A stretch of DNA of 64,000 nt from the NCBI GenBank assembly GCA_011037195.1, contig JAAEAF010014722.1:1-64000 (forward strand), read 5' to 3'. Positions 33,959-44,729 of this stretch are shown here, in pieces. The notes under the pieces were generated by a model. That model searched no databases and was not told where the DNA came from. It worked only from the letters and a program-made list of their open reading frames with translations. Source of the stretch: Triatoma infestans (Eukaryota; Arthropoda; Insecta; Hemiptera; Reduviidae). How positions within the stretch are numbered: position 1 is the stretch's first letter; every line of letters starts with the position of its first letter. The position numbers and the translations under genes were made by a program.

Positions 33959-34329
33959 AAAGCTTGTAATAGCGTTTATTATTTTTATTCAATAGATGAG
34001 AGGGTAACCAAACCCATCCAAAGCCTGTTTGGGTTCATACAGATACTCTGTAAAAATATAATAACTACCGGGTCTAAAACAAGAATCCCAGACCTGGTCC
34101 TAACCCACCTAAGATTCATAATAGTCCGGCCAAATCGGACCATAATCTTAAAGAGAAAATAATAGCCCATGCTCTTCAACAGAAATCCTACTCCCACCAA
34201 AAGGTCCTAAACTTAATTTCCATACAACGTAAGCAATGCAAATTATGCACCGTGAATTATTAAGCAAGCCACCAATAATTCGTTGCCAGAAATCTGGCAA
34301 CAGATGCTGCTGTTACCTTAAAATATTTA
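33959..34329. other. Unassigned DNA
   Basis: The frames 33,985-34,200 (minus) and 33,806-34,162 (plus) cover part of it. On the plus strand 'SLFGFIQILCKNIITTGSKT' and related frames have LINE reverse-transcriptase-like flavour ('DLVLTH') but no diagnostic motif. Unassigned. Confidence 0.35.
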
Positions 34330-34860
34330 GAATATACTCGGCGCACATGTTTTCCTATAAAGTGTTAATTGAATTTATTCTAGGATGCTTTTATCTAAAT
34401 AATATTAATTAGAATTAATTATGTTGGCAAAATTCTGAGTTTGGGAAAAAAATTCGCTTAACCGGAAGTGCGTATTTATTTACTGAACAATTTCTTCTTC
34501 TTTTTTTTCCAATTTTCTGCGAATTTCCCCAATAAACTTCAATGGATTTCATTAAATTTATATTACTAATTATAAATATAAAAGACCTATCACTTTTATT
34601 TGAAACTTTTCTCAGAGAAAGTTTTAAGGGGGATTTTAAGTGAGGGGTAAGGTTGAAGTTTTCTTAAAAATAAGTCATTTTATTAAGTTTAAATTCTCCC
34701 ATTGGCTATACCATAGAAAATTTTTAATTACTGTGGGAGAAACTTTCCTATAAAGTATTATTACAGTACAATGTATGGTTCCACCCCTACAAAATATTTA
34801 GATACATTAAAAGATTTTTCTCAAATTCTAGATTTGAAGAAAATCGGTTAACTAGAACTG
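34330..34860 (-). repeat. Diverged HINE-like fragment
   Basis: Blocks in antisense order: 'aatattaattagaattaatta', 'cgcttaaccggaagtgcg' (34,456), 'cacttttatttgaaactttt', 'aggggtaaggttgaag', 'gttaactagaactgtg'. No ends are visible. It is cut on the right by the SINE. Confidence 0.6.
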
Positions 34861-34904
34861 TGTGAGTTAGATTTACAATAATTAAACTGCTATTATAAAG
34901 CTAT

Positions 34905-35320
34905 GTTAGGCCGCAAGGGGTATCTGTTGCATGCACTTACTTGAGGAGTAGCGACCCCACGGGTTACCACAGCTCAGTACTCCATGCACTTCGTCATAAC
35001 AGCACACAATACATTTAAACTGCAGACATTCTACACTTAACAGACAAGGACAAACACAGTACACAAACTAGAGTCCATGACCCTAGTTAATTGGCGAAAG
35101 CCAAAGGGAGAAGGAAAGGGTTAGCTCAGTGGTAGCGTGCTGGACTAGCAACGCGGAGGTCCCGGGTTCCAATCCAGCCTGCTGCCCTTAGATTTTTTTT
35201 CCTTCCTAGGAGCCTCTACAACTCACTGTCCGGTGATGGGCAGTGTTGTCCGTAGCTAGAGAACGCTGCTTGGAGGCCGGCTGTGCATTGGAGAAGACCC
35301 GGGGAGTTATATTAGTGATT
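34905..35320 (+). mobile_element. Composite SINE (family S, long form), copy 1
   Basis: A 5' part, ccgcaaggggtatctgttgc to 'cctagttaattggcgaaag' (about 200 bp), precedes the tRNA-like head at about 35,110-35,180, with A-box-like 'TTAGCTCAGTGGTAGCGTG' and B-box-like GGGTTCCAATCC. The body follows with 'tccggtgatgggcagtgtt' and 'ggaggccggc'. The same long form is at 38,672-39,085. The short forms at 3,243 and 9,678 lack the 5' part. The anticodon-loop position reads ctAGCaa, which hints at an alanine tRNA origin. Confidence 0.75.
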
Positions 35321-35424
35321 GAAACAGTGTGTGCTGACAGCTAAACAACTGTAATCTCCAGGCTAATCACACATGTATAGGCATATCCGATTTATTTATC
35401 AATCACACACATTCAAGCTTTCAA

Positions 35425-36055
35425 ATATTGCCTCAGTATATACGGCAGAATTGGTAGATATCTGGAAAGCTATATGGCAGGCAGATCAGATAAGCCAGGA
35501 GAGGGACGACAACACTGATAGTTTTCAGTGACTCAAGAAATGCACTTCAGAAAATAAAATGTCCCAGATTATGTCATAGAAACGACACTCATACAAAATA
35601 GCGAATAGTTTTGGAGAATCCTGCAGAAAGTACTATATTTAGTGTGCATGCCGGGATCCAAGAAAATGAATATGCCCAGGATATCCAGGCAAAAGATGCT
35701 ATTAAGTTGGGATGAAGAAATTCCGGTAGCTAGTTTGGGAGATATTAGTAATGCTCTGTGCTCTGAAAAGTCGGTATTTAGAATTACGGCAGGATCAATA
35801 TGAAAATGAATATAAATGCAAATATTATTCAGACATTTAGCCTCGTATCCCCCATCTAAACCTTAGTTTGAAGAGTTGGATGAGGAAAGGCACTTTTATA
35901 CTACAATAATGTATTTGAGATTTAACCATACATAACCTCACCAAGCCGTCATCTTTGTAAAATACACATCATAAATAGTACCAAATGCGATTGCCGTAAC
36001 GGGGAAGATGGTGATATCAATCATCATAAAAGGAAGCGCTTTTTTACATATATAA
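35425..36055 (+). pseudogene. Decayed LINE with RNase H and C-terminal region
   Basis: Translations in mixed frames give 'SVYTAELVDIWKAIW' (RNase H, AEL), then 'ERDDNTDSFQ', 'KCPRLCHRNDTH', a WMPGHAG-like 'CMPGSKKMNMPRISR' region, and a C-terminal 'SLCKIHIINSTKCDCRNGED' with a CxC-H-type end. This resembles I/Jockey-type ORF2. Many stops. The copy ends near the AT-rich stretch at 36,055. It lies directly after the composite SINE. Confidence 0.6.
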
Positions 36056-36426
36056 TTTTATCAAAGTATACTGTTAATAACCCGAATAAAAAAAACAACT
36101 ATTTAGGGCTTTAAAGAACACTACTTTTAATCTATTAGAGATTAGGCAACGTATGCTAGATTGGCTAGATATGGGAAGAGACTTTAAAAAAATTATTTAT
36201 AAAATCAAAAATTATACGGTAGGTAAAAACACACACTTGATGGTGTGCTATTTATTTTTAGATAAAATACTTTCATAAGTTTGAAGATAACGGAAACTGA
36301 CAGGTCCTCCCTTTTTTTTTTTTTTTTTTTTTTTGTTTTTTTTTTTTTTTTTGGATGAATTATGTTCGGGAGGTAAGTATAAAAAAAAAAAAATAATCTG
36401 GTCCCCCAGTACACCAATTATATTAT
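36056..36426. other. Low-complexity DNA with long T-run
   Basis: A T-run of about 40 bases interrupted by one G at 36,311-36,352. The minus frames 36,205-36,417 and 36,248-36,472 encode its poly-lysine and are not genes. Confidence 0.7.
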
Positions 36427-37380
36427 TACTTTCTCTTACTCTTAGGAAGAGGAAGTATTGTAATCGTGTCAAATTTTCAATATCGAGTTTTCACTGGAAA
36501 TATCCATTTTGAGGTCCCCTGAGTCAAAAAAAAAAAATGGTTTTTAGCAAATGTGTGTTGTGTGTATGTGAACAGCATAGCTCAAAAACGAAAAACCGTA
36601 GGAAAGTTGAAACTTGATATTACGTTTAGGTACCACCATAGGATCTGACAGTACGTTATCTGTAAAAATTCCTCACCCAGAAGTACCACTTTACAAGTTT
36701 TTTTTTTTTTTCAAACTTGCTATATCAACTATACATACAAAGAGCTACAACTTTTATTTAAAACATTTCTCTGTGGGAAAATTCATTTTATGGGAAGTTA
36801 TGGGGGAGGGATGGTATTACGGTTTCCTGTAAAATGCTATTTGAGTTTATATTACACAATTCTGTCATCTAAATAATATTAATTAGAATTAAATATGTTG
36901 TTGTAATTCCGAGTTTGGAAAAAATCAGATGACCGGAAGTGCGTTTACTTTACCACTTTACTAAATGATTTTTTTTTTTTTCCCCACTTTTTTGGCGATT
37001 TTCTCAATAATGGCTCCGACGATTTTCTTGATATTTCCAATATAAACTAAACATACAAAGATCTACAACTTTTATTTATTTACATTTCTCTGGGAAAAAT
37101 TCATTTAAGGGCACTTTTAGAGGAGGGGTGGGGTTACAGCTTCCTCTAAAGTTCTATCATAGTTGATTATATAATTCTATCATCCAAACAAAATTAATTA
37201 GAAATAAATAGATGGCCAAAAGTTCTGAGTTTCAAGAATATTAGTAAACCGGAAGTGCGTTTTTTCTGAACAGTTTTCGACGAATTCCATTAAGTTTTTG
37301 ATACACAAACTATAAAATTTTTTCAATTATAATTTTGACAATTAGAGTAAGAGAAAGTTGTGTGAGTGTTTCACACCAGA
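36427..37380 (-). mobile_element. HINE-like element H11 (near-complete)
   Basis: On the plus strand: TACTTTCTCTTACTCTTAGG with a partial hairpin, TG tract at 36,551-36,569, 'ctcacccagaagtacc' (36,671), two modules with 'atgaccggaagtgcg' and 'aaaccggaagtgcg' (37,244), then 'attagagtaagagaaag' and the end gtgtttcacaccaga. Frame 36,614-36,832 is a repeat translation. Confidence 0.85.
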
Positions 37381-37642
37381 TATTTTTTTTTTTAACAATA
37401 TCATATATGTGTTTGTCTACTGATAAATGTTTGTCTGTATTTAAAAGTAAATGAGAAAAAGATTTGTGGGGATATTTTGGAATGATTATAATAGTGATTT
37501 TTATTTATTTATTTATTTTATTTATAAATTAACCTATAATTCTTTTATCTATGGCTAAATTGACTAGACTATAATTTTATATTTTGACTAGAAATCTTGG
37601 TAGAAATAAAAATCCTGGTTTTTTGTTTTTTTTTTAAAACAG

Positions 37643-37754
37643 AAACTTGATCTTAAAATGATTGATGAAGATGGAATGTACCAGCGAGGCTATTACATAT
37701 AACGATGTCGGCGAAGAATGGCGAAGAAACGAACGGAGAAAGGATGTAAAGAAG
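37643..37754 (+). CDS. Candidate small coding exon (weak)
   Basis: A T-rich tract ending ...tttttaaaacag precedes position 37,643, and the exon would end at a donor, AAGAAG|GTAAAC, at 37,754/37,755. From ATG at 37,665 a 30-codon frame runs to the donor in phase 0: starts MKMECTSEAITYNDVGEEWR and ends with a lysine/arginine-rich stretch. The 110 bp are clearly less AT-rich than the surroundings and match no repeat seen here. The frame would hit a stop 4 codons past the donor, so it depends on splicing. No family is recognised. It could be chance. Confidence 0.25.
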
Positions 37755-37797
37755 GTAAACAGCATTGAATAAAAGTTTTAGTCTTACGCTCTATCTG

Positions 37798-37798
<1 letters not shown>

Positions 37799-37847
<49 letters not shown>

Positions 37848-37849
37848 AC
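37799..37849. repeat. Compound (CT)n(CA)n microsatellite
   Basis: An uninterrupted CT repeat changes directly into a CA repeat. A simple repeat. Confidence 0.9.
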
Positions 37850-38264
37850 CAACATCACCACACATCAAGAAATAGTAAAACTCTTCTGGAGTTAGCTGTC
37901 AGTATGGATAAATGGAATTTGTATTTACTATTTTTAGTGCCTGACTTATTCTTAACGTTTATTTTGGGTGTACTGGCTAAGTGAAAGGATTAACCTTGCC
38001 TTTTTAAATATATATATATTTATAACTTTAGAAGTATTGTATTATCAACGATTAATAATGATTTAAAAAAAAAAAATATACAAATCTCATTGGATATATA
38101 TATATAAAAATAATTCTGGGAGTGTCTGAAATATCTTTTCATGAACACTGACAGAATAGTATTTAATTTGTACGTATATCTATTTAATATAATAAGTATA
38201 TACTTATCTAGCTCTTAAGTTTTTATGGCTTTTACTTTCACACACTTCTAGTCTTTAAACTTAA

Positions 38265-38670
38265 TATACTATTTACAAAATAAAAAACACACTTCCGGTT
38301 TACTCGTAATTTTTCTAGAATCACGAAATTTTGGCAATTTCTTTTTTTTTTTGTAATTAATTTTGTTTAGATGGTAGAATTGTATAAGAAAACTAAGATT
38401 TTATCAGTTTAGAGGACAACATAATCCTCCCTCTATCACCCCCCCCAAATCACTCCTTAAATGAGTTTACCTTAAAAAAAAATGTTTTAAAATCAAAGTT
38501 GTAGCACTTTTGTATGTGTGCAGTTAATATATTTGGTTTAAAGTAAATCGTTGCGTGTTGTTTTTTGAGAAAATGGCAGAAAATTGAATAATACTTTTTT
38601 ATAAAAACGCATTTTTCTTAAAAACTCGGAATTTTGAAAACATATTTAATTCTAATTAAAACTATTTAGA
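38265..38670 (+). repeat. HINE-like fragment, cut by a composite SINE
   Basis: Sense-oriented: 'acacacttccggtttact' (38,287), 'gatggtagaattgtataa', 'cccccccaaatcactcctta', 'aaatggcagaaaattg', 'ttctaattaaaactatttagatg', where the SINE starts. On the other side of the SINE, 'catctaaataatatttatg' lies in opposite orientation, so two HINE-like pieces flank the insertion. Confidence 0.6.
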
Positions 38671-38671
38671 T

Positions 38672-39085
38672 GCCGCCCGCAAGGGGTATCTGTTGCATGC
38701 AATTACTTGGGGAGTAGCGACCCCAAGTGGTTACCACAGCTCAGTACACCATGCGTTTCATCAGAACAGTACACAATGCACTTAAACTACATACTCTCTA
38801 CACTTTACAGACAAGGACAAGGACACAGTACACAAACTAGGGTCTCCGTCCCTAGTTAATTGACGAAAGGCAAGGGAGAAGGAAGGGATTAACTCAGAGG
38901 TAGCGCGCTGGTCTAGCAACGCGGAGGTCCCGGTTTCGAATCCAGCATGCTGCTTTTAGATTTTTTTTTTTCTAGGACTCTCTACAACTCACTGTCCGGT
39001 GATGGGCAGTGTTGTCTGTAGCTAGAGAACGCTGCTTGGAGGCCGGCTGCGCATTGGAGAAGGCTCCGGGAGGGGCACAATAGAT
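38672..39085 (+). mobile_element. Composite SINE (family S, long form), copy 2
   Basis: Colinear with 34,905-35,320: 'cccgcaaggggtatctgttg', 'cctagttaattgacgaaag', the tRNA-like head at about 38,885-38,950 with B-box-like GGTTTCGAATCC, then 'tccggtgatgggcagtgttg'. An extra 3' part to about 39,120 contains 'caggtcgcattgcgataatc'. Confidence 0.75.
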
Positions 39086-39439
39086 CTTTCAGGTCGCATT
39101 GCGATAATCCCCTACAACAATCTACATCTACCATCTAAATAATATTTATGTATATATAAACTTGGATTGTGCCTACTGCATAGATTGAAACTGGATCACT
39201 TTTATTTGAAAAATTTTTTTTGAAAACATTGATTTTAGAAAGGGGTACTGGAGGTGTGTCAGTTAGTTTAAAAAAAAGTAAAGTAAGTAATTGCCTATTT
39301 TTTTAGGCGGGCTTAACGTCCAACTACCAAATTAAGGTGTCGTGGACGGGGGGGCGGAAGCACATACTTTACTATTAACATTTTTTAAACAAATATAAAA
39401 TTTAGTTTCCACTATAGCTGATGAGCCACTTCCGCCCGT

Positions 39440-40130
39440 TCGCATAAAATAGCGGCATGAATATAAATTTTTCGAAGACGGAGTACATGGTAATAGGGGG
39501 GGAGCGACATGGGTGATTTAGAAGTGGATGACCAGGCCTATAAACAATTGGATAATTTCAAGTACTTGGGCTCAGTGTTGGAAGAATAGGTGGATGTGAC
39601 ACCGAGGTGGGTTTAAGAAGTCAGCAGGCGCGCAAGCCATAAGAATGCTCCATTCCACCCTATGGAACAAAACCATTTCTAAAGTAAATAAAAGGAAGAT
39701 ATTTTACTCCATCCTGGAAGGAATTCTCACCTATGGGCCCGAGACGTGGACTACATCGCTGCAGTTTTTCGAGGGTAATAGCAGATGGAATGGATTTTTG
39801 GCGGCAATGTTTAAGGAAGAGCCGAGCAGATCGTGTGAGAAATGAAGACGTACGGCGGGAAATGAATATAGAGGAATCCATGGTAGAGAGAGAGTTATGA
39901 GGAAAAAGCTTAGATGGTATAGGCATCTCAGGCGGATGGACCGTGAAAAATGGCTGGAAAAAGTCAGAAAATGGGAACCCCCACAAAAAAGAAGGTGGGG
40001 AAGACCAGCGCATCAACGGGAAGAGGAGATAGAGGAGGAAATGGCGGCCAGAGGTTGCGCCAAGGAGACTGGTCGGACAATGATCTGTGGAGAGAAATGA
40101 CCTGACGGCAACCCAATAGAAGGAAACACC
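39440..40130 (+). pseudogene. 5'-truncated, decayed LINE 3' end (RTE/jockey-like ORF2 C-terminus)
   Basis: Frames give 'FKYLGSVLEE', then 'AIRMLHSTLWNKTISKVNKR' and 'LEGILTYGPETWT' (the post-reverse-transcriptase region with YGxETW), and then 'RNEDVRREMNIEESMVE' followed by 'KKLRWYRHLRRMDREKW' and 'QKRRWGRPAHQRE'. This order (YLGS, YGAETW, RRLRWxGHxxRM, GRPxxRW) is the standard tail of such elements. Several frameshifts. No host gene; the minus frame 39,660-40,016 is a shadow of it. Confidence 0.8.
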
Positions 40131-40197
40131 GATGTAAGTAAAGTAGGTAAAATTTAGCAGTTATACGCTGGACTAGAACTGGGGTCCTCCCACTTAC

Positions 40198-41106
40198 AAG
40201 AAATATCCGTTTTGAGGTCCCCTGATTTAAAAAAAGTGGTTTTTAGCAAATGGTCTGCATGGGTGTGTATGTGAACAGTATAACTCAAAAACGAAAAATC
40301 GTAGAAAGTTCAAACTTGATATTCCGTTTAAGGTATCACCATGGGATCCGACAGTGGGTCATCTGTCAAAATTCCTCAACCGGAATACCACTTTACTAGT
40401 TTTTTTTTTTTTTACGTTTTTTTTCCAATTTTCTCAAAAATGGCTCCAACGATTTTCTTCAAACTTGGTATATCAACTACACAAACTAACAAACAACTTT
40501 TATTTGAAACATTTCTCCGGGAAAATTCATTTAAGGGCACTTCTGGTGGAGGGGTGGGGGTAGGTTTTTATTTAAAGTGCTATTTCAGTTTATTAGACAA
40601 TTCTATCATCTAAATAATGTTAATTAAAATTAAATATGTTGTTGAAATTCCGAGTTTCAAAAAAAATCGGATAACCGGAAGTGCGTTTACATGACCATTT
40701 TACTTAAATGATTGTGTTCACTTTTTCGCGATTTTCTCAAAAATAACTCCAACGATTTTCTTGAAACTTCCTATATAAACTAAACATTCAAAGATCTACA
40801 ACTTTTATTTAAAACATTTCTCTGAGAAAATTCATTTTAGGGCTCTTTTAAATGAGGGATGGGATTATGTTTTTCTTTAAAGTGCTATCATAGTTGATTA
40901 TACAGTTGTATCATCCAAACAGAATTAATTAGAAATAAATAGATGGCCGAAATTCCGAGTTTCAAGAAAATTAGTAAACCGGAAGTGCAATTTCACTTGA
41001 CAGTTTTTCGACGAATTTCATTAAAGTTGGTGCACAAACTATAAAATTGTCAATTATAATTTTGAGAACTGAGTAAGAGAAAGTTGTGTGAGTGTTTCAC
41101 ATCAGA
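40198..41106 (-). mobile_element. HINE-like element H13 (3' hairpin end missing)
   Basis: On the plus strand it begins at 'agaaatatccgttttgaggtc', without the terminal hairpin. It contains 'ctcaaccggaatacc', two modules with 'ataaccggaagtgcg' (40,672) and 'aaaccggaagtgca' (40,977), 'actgagtaagagaaag' and the end gtgtttcacatcaga plus a T-run. Frames 40,341-40,613 are translations. Confidence 0.8.
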
Positions 41107-42500
41107 TTTTTTTTTTTTTTTTTTACACTGATGACTTGGTACACAATGTTGAAATAAATGCAAATAGGTGGTATGCCCGTCCCACTGAAGCCATGTCTTT
41201 GTTGTCGTGGAGAAAATGTAGGATATCTAATCTCCATCATGCATGCAGGTTACTAAAGGTCGCCCAAAATATATTGTACATGGTAATGAGTGGTGCGCAC
41301 AAGAAGCGGTGTGACAGTCAAAACAAAGAACATTTAAATGAGATAAGGATAGGAAGGTTGCTTGTTTATTTATTATTTTGATGTGCGGTTAGCGTATTCA
41401 TTTCCTGCTTGGTTTAAAAGTATTTTTTTAAAGAAAGAAATGTCTTAATATACTATTTTGTGAACATTGCATTTTTCCTAAGTATCTTTCCAGTATAACC
41501 TTTTTATTTTTATCATTTTTGTACTCGAATGACTTTCGTAATGTTTCGGCTAAAATCGGCTGTTGTTCCTTCAGTTGCTGAGGTTCCAAAAATTTTGATC
41601 GACCTTATAATCTGTATTATGACCCACCATATTTTCTTTTCTTTTGCGTTTATTTTCCCACTTCTAAAGCCCTTTTTTATAGGGCTTTTTTATAGATATT
41701 CTATTTTTTCTTCTACGTCGGGGGGTAGGGGGTAATGAAGATTATACATACTAGAGGCTCTGCTATGTATGAATGAAGGTGGATAAGGTAATGTTTGTTT
41801 GTTTGTTACATTATAATTACTTCCTTTTATTAACAATGAACAATGAGTTTACTTTGGGGAATCCCCCTACTCCTTAATTATTCTACGCCTTCTCTCTTTT
41901 ATCTCTATCCAGCCGTCACTCACTTGGGCATAGTACATCATACTCATATCTGGGAAGGGAGTGGAACTACTTTTATTGTTATAATATGATGATACAATCT
42001 TACTATTATTAACATTATTCTATGTATATCATCTCTCTCTCTCTCTCTCACACGCCCTTGTAACAGTGTCCGGATTACTGCAATATACTGTACAATATTA
42101 ACACTATTACTGTACATTAGTTAATAATCGTAAGATAAGTAAGTCAACCTCTGCGCCCTAACCCATTCTGTGATTATTTCATAATTGCTCAACTTTTAAC
42201 AAAAGATTTACAAAATGTCTTCAAACTCCAGCAGTTTTGGGGGATTATATAGTTCATGTATGCTCGTTAGAATGGATTCACATTATTATCTACAGTATTA
42301 GGGAACAGCATAGAGTTCATTTGGCGCTTTTTTTGCAGTCCTTTGAAGGCTATAATTTAGGATTCCTAAATACTTTTTAGATTCCTCTTAGCAGCCCATA
42401 AAACCAACTCTACTTTAATTAGCAATTTTTCGTGTGCACAACCTTTGATACATAATTTCGGACATTTAATGGACAACAATTGCTAAAATATGTACTCGTG
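41107..42500. other. Unassigned DNA with an unclassified repeat
   Basis: 41,310-41,480 and 41,540-41,610 resemble 18,150-18,330 and 20,905-20,960. 41,088-41,381 is open on the plus strand but has no recognisable domain; 41,150-41,300 is less AT-rich. 42,033-42,051 is a short (CT)n tract. Confidence 0.4.
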
Positions 42501-42558
42501 TACGGAGCTAGATCTTCATACCGAATGTGAGCCCTGTTAATATGAGATCTGCTCCGTA
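42501..42558. repeat. Imperfect hairpin around 'tacggagc...gctccgta'
   Basis: 42,501-42,520 (tacggagctagatctt...) pairs with 42,542-42,558 (...agatctgctccgta), with a spacer of about 22 bp. It may be a terminator-like fold or a transposon remnant; nothing else supports a role. Confidence 0.5.
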
Positions 42559-43289
42559 CCATAGGATCAACCAGGTGCAGCATATGTTTACTATCCCATT
42601 ATTGCCCTTCTCATAAACCCCGTTTACCATCCAATGAAACTTTTCCAGGTTACTATCATTGAACCCCGAGGTAACTGGAGTCGAAGGAACAATCGAATTA
42701 CCCTAATTTTGGGAAGTTGGTAACATGCCAGGGCATATTTGGCGTAGAAGATATAAGACATCCTTCCAGAGGATGCCAGACATCCTGGCAAGGAAAGGCA
42801 CAGCTTTTCCCTTTTTGGGCCCTGAACCCTTCTGTTGAATAAGCGATCATTCTGGTTAGATGTAGGGTTTTCTCGTACCCCCCCCCCCAGGAATATACTG
42901 AGGGCGTAAGAATACACTATACTGAGGGGCGTAAGAGTGTGCATGGATGAATGAACGAGCTTAGAGTGCAAGGGTGTAAATAAATTTTAAGTGTATTGGA
43001 ATGAATGGAAGATAGGATAGGGACAGGTTAGGTTCTTTGCCCCCCCCCCAGTAATATCGAATCCTGGGAGAACCTGTAGGTTAGGATTAGCTTAGTTAAG
43101 TTCATTTCCATTGTTTCGGGGCGTCACGCTCAGCGTTAGGGGCAGCATTTAGGTTAGGGGCTTCTACTTGGACGGGTATACGCGAGAGCCCAGGGACCGC
43201 CCACCCAGTGGGTTTTTTTCAGTTTTCAATTTAAAAAAAAGAAGAAAAAAGATCAGTCTCTTCGGGAAAAACTCAGGAAGAAAAAAGAA
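42559..43289. other. Unassigned, less AT-rich DNA
   Basis: Possibly decayed LINE sequence adjoining the fragment at 43,290. The minus frame 42,624-42,971 has no recognised domain. Three separate C-runs (for example 42,877-42,888) and several GGTTAGG words at 43,027-43,160. Confidence 0.4.
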
Positions 43290-43640
43290 GTAAAGAAAGC
43301 ATAGCTCTGGAAAAAATCCTTCCAGGACTGGGGCAAGCTAAGACTTGCCTGGACAGTTAAGAGGGATAAGATCTGAAACGAGATTGCAGACTCATGGAGC
43401 ACCTGAAGAAGCTGGGCGTAGAATACGATAGCACCTTTACAGGGAGATGGAGGAAACTCCAATACACCTTCTAATGGATTGCGATGCTATCATCCACAAA
43501 CGCTCTGGAAGCCTGGATTGTTACCAGACGGTGGAGATACTCTCCCTATAATCTTCCCAAATCCTGAAGGTTTTTCAGAGATCTTAATCTGGAAGGGTAG
43601 GCGAGTAACCTCACTCACCTTTGGCACCAATAAGGTGTTC
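43290..43640 (+). pseudogene. Decayed LINE C-terminal fragment
   Basis: 43,442-43,490 in one frame reads 'EMEETPIHLLMDCDAI', the ETxxHLLxxC part of the ORF2 zinc knuckle. Upstream 'EHLKKLGVEYDSTFTG' could be preceding ORF2 sequence. Stops and shifts occur within. It is the same kind of element as those at 1,191 and 31,759. Confidence 0.55.
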
Positions 43641-44729
43641 TTTTGGTCGCACTGCATTGTACCATAAAAAAAAAAGAAAAAAAAGTTTATTAAAAGCATT
43701 CCTAGAATTCCAAATATATCGAAATTGGTATCGATCCAGATGTACGATTTTACAGAATTGTTCTTAATAGTTTTATCAAAACATTAGCCTTAAAAAACTT
43801 CTTTTGTCGAAATTTAAATTTGTAAAAATATTTTTAGAAAAACAACTCTCATTATTAATTTTATTATACCGATATTAATCAACATTATTATATATAGATA
43901 TAATTTTCTAAAGAAATACAATTCTAATAAGTCTCTAAAATTAGTTGTTTATTTAATGCCATTGTTGTGGTTAGTTAGCACAATACTCTTTCCCTTAATA
44001 AACCAGCTGTTATAAATATACTTCTACAATCGATACTCAATAATAATGTTTCTAAGAATTATTTTTCATACGTACTAATAGAAATAACTTCTTAGAACAG
44101 TAATAAATTAATTATATATCTAGCATTAACGCAAGTATTATCTTCGGATACACAGATAATAATCTTCAAAACGTAACACGTACATTCCCTTGTACGATTC
44201 TTAGTTTTAAATATTGATGCAGTTTCCATTGTATTTTTTTTTTCCCCTTTTACTTCCAATTATTCTAATTTTAGATTGTTAAATCTTCATTAGAGGATAA
44301 TATTTCACCAGAATTATGATATATGATTAATATTATTATAAATAGTAATTTGTTTTAACCAAACCAGGGGTAGGTTATTTCTTAAGTAATCCACAATAAT
44401 TGCTCAATTTCTTATGAAAGAGAAAAACCTAATTTTCGTCAGCCATAACTTCGAAATAATAAATGAATAATTTCCCTTCTTTTGAAAGGGGAAATTGGTT
44501 TATAATCCTGATTAAGAGATTAGTCATAAATCCAAGTCATAAGAACCAAAAATTCCACCATGATTAAATTCATTAGGTATATCAGGAGGAACCGGGTGCC
44601 TTCTGCAGGTTGGTGTTTCACATCCACTCGACTTTCTCTTACTGCAGTTAGTATAATTATATTATAGAATTATAAAACTAACAAATTTCATTTAAACTTG
44701 CGCTATTTTTCCATAGCCAAACATAAATA
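43641..44729. other. Unassigned AT-rich DNA
   Basis: No gene. 44,605-44,700 has decayed HINE-like blocks ('ggtgtttcacatcc', 'gactttctcttactgcag', 'ctaacaaatttcatttaaac'), the host sequence of the following mariner. Confidence 0.45.

Noticed and set aside
33806..34162. 118-residue plus-strand frame as a gene
   Set aside because: Runs across the LTR-like element and its target duplication; no domain and no consistent boundary.
36205..36472. Lysine-rich minus-strand frames
   Set aside because: Translation of a ~40-base T-run.
43020..43165. Several GGTTAGG words suggesting insect telomere repeat (TTAGG)
   Set aside because: They are scattered and not in tandem, and the surroundings look like decayed LINE sequence. 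No telomeric array.
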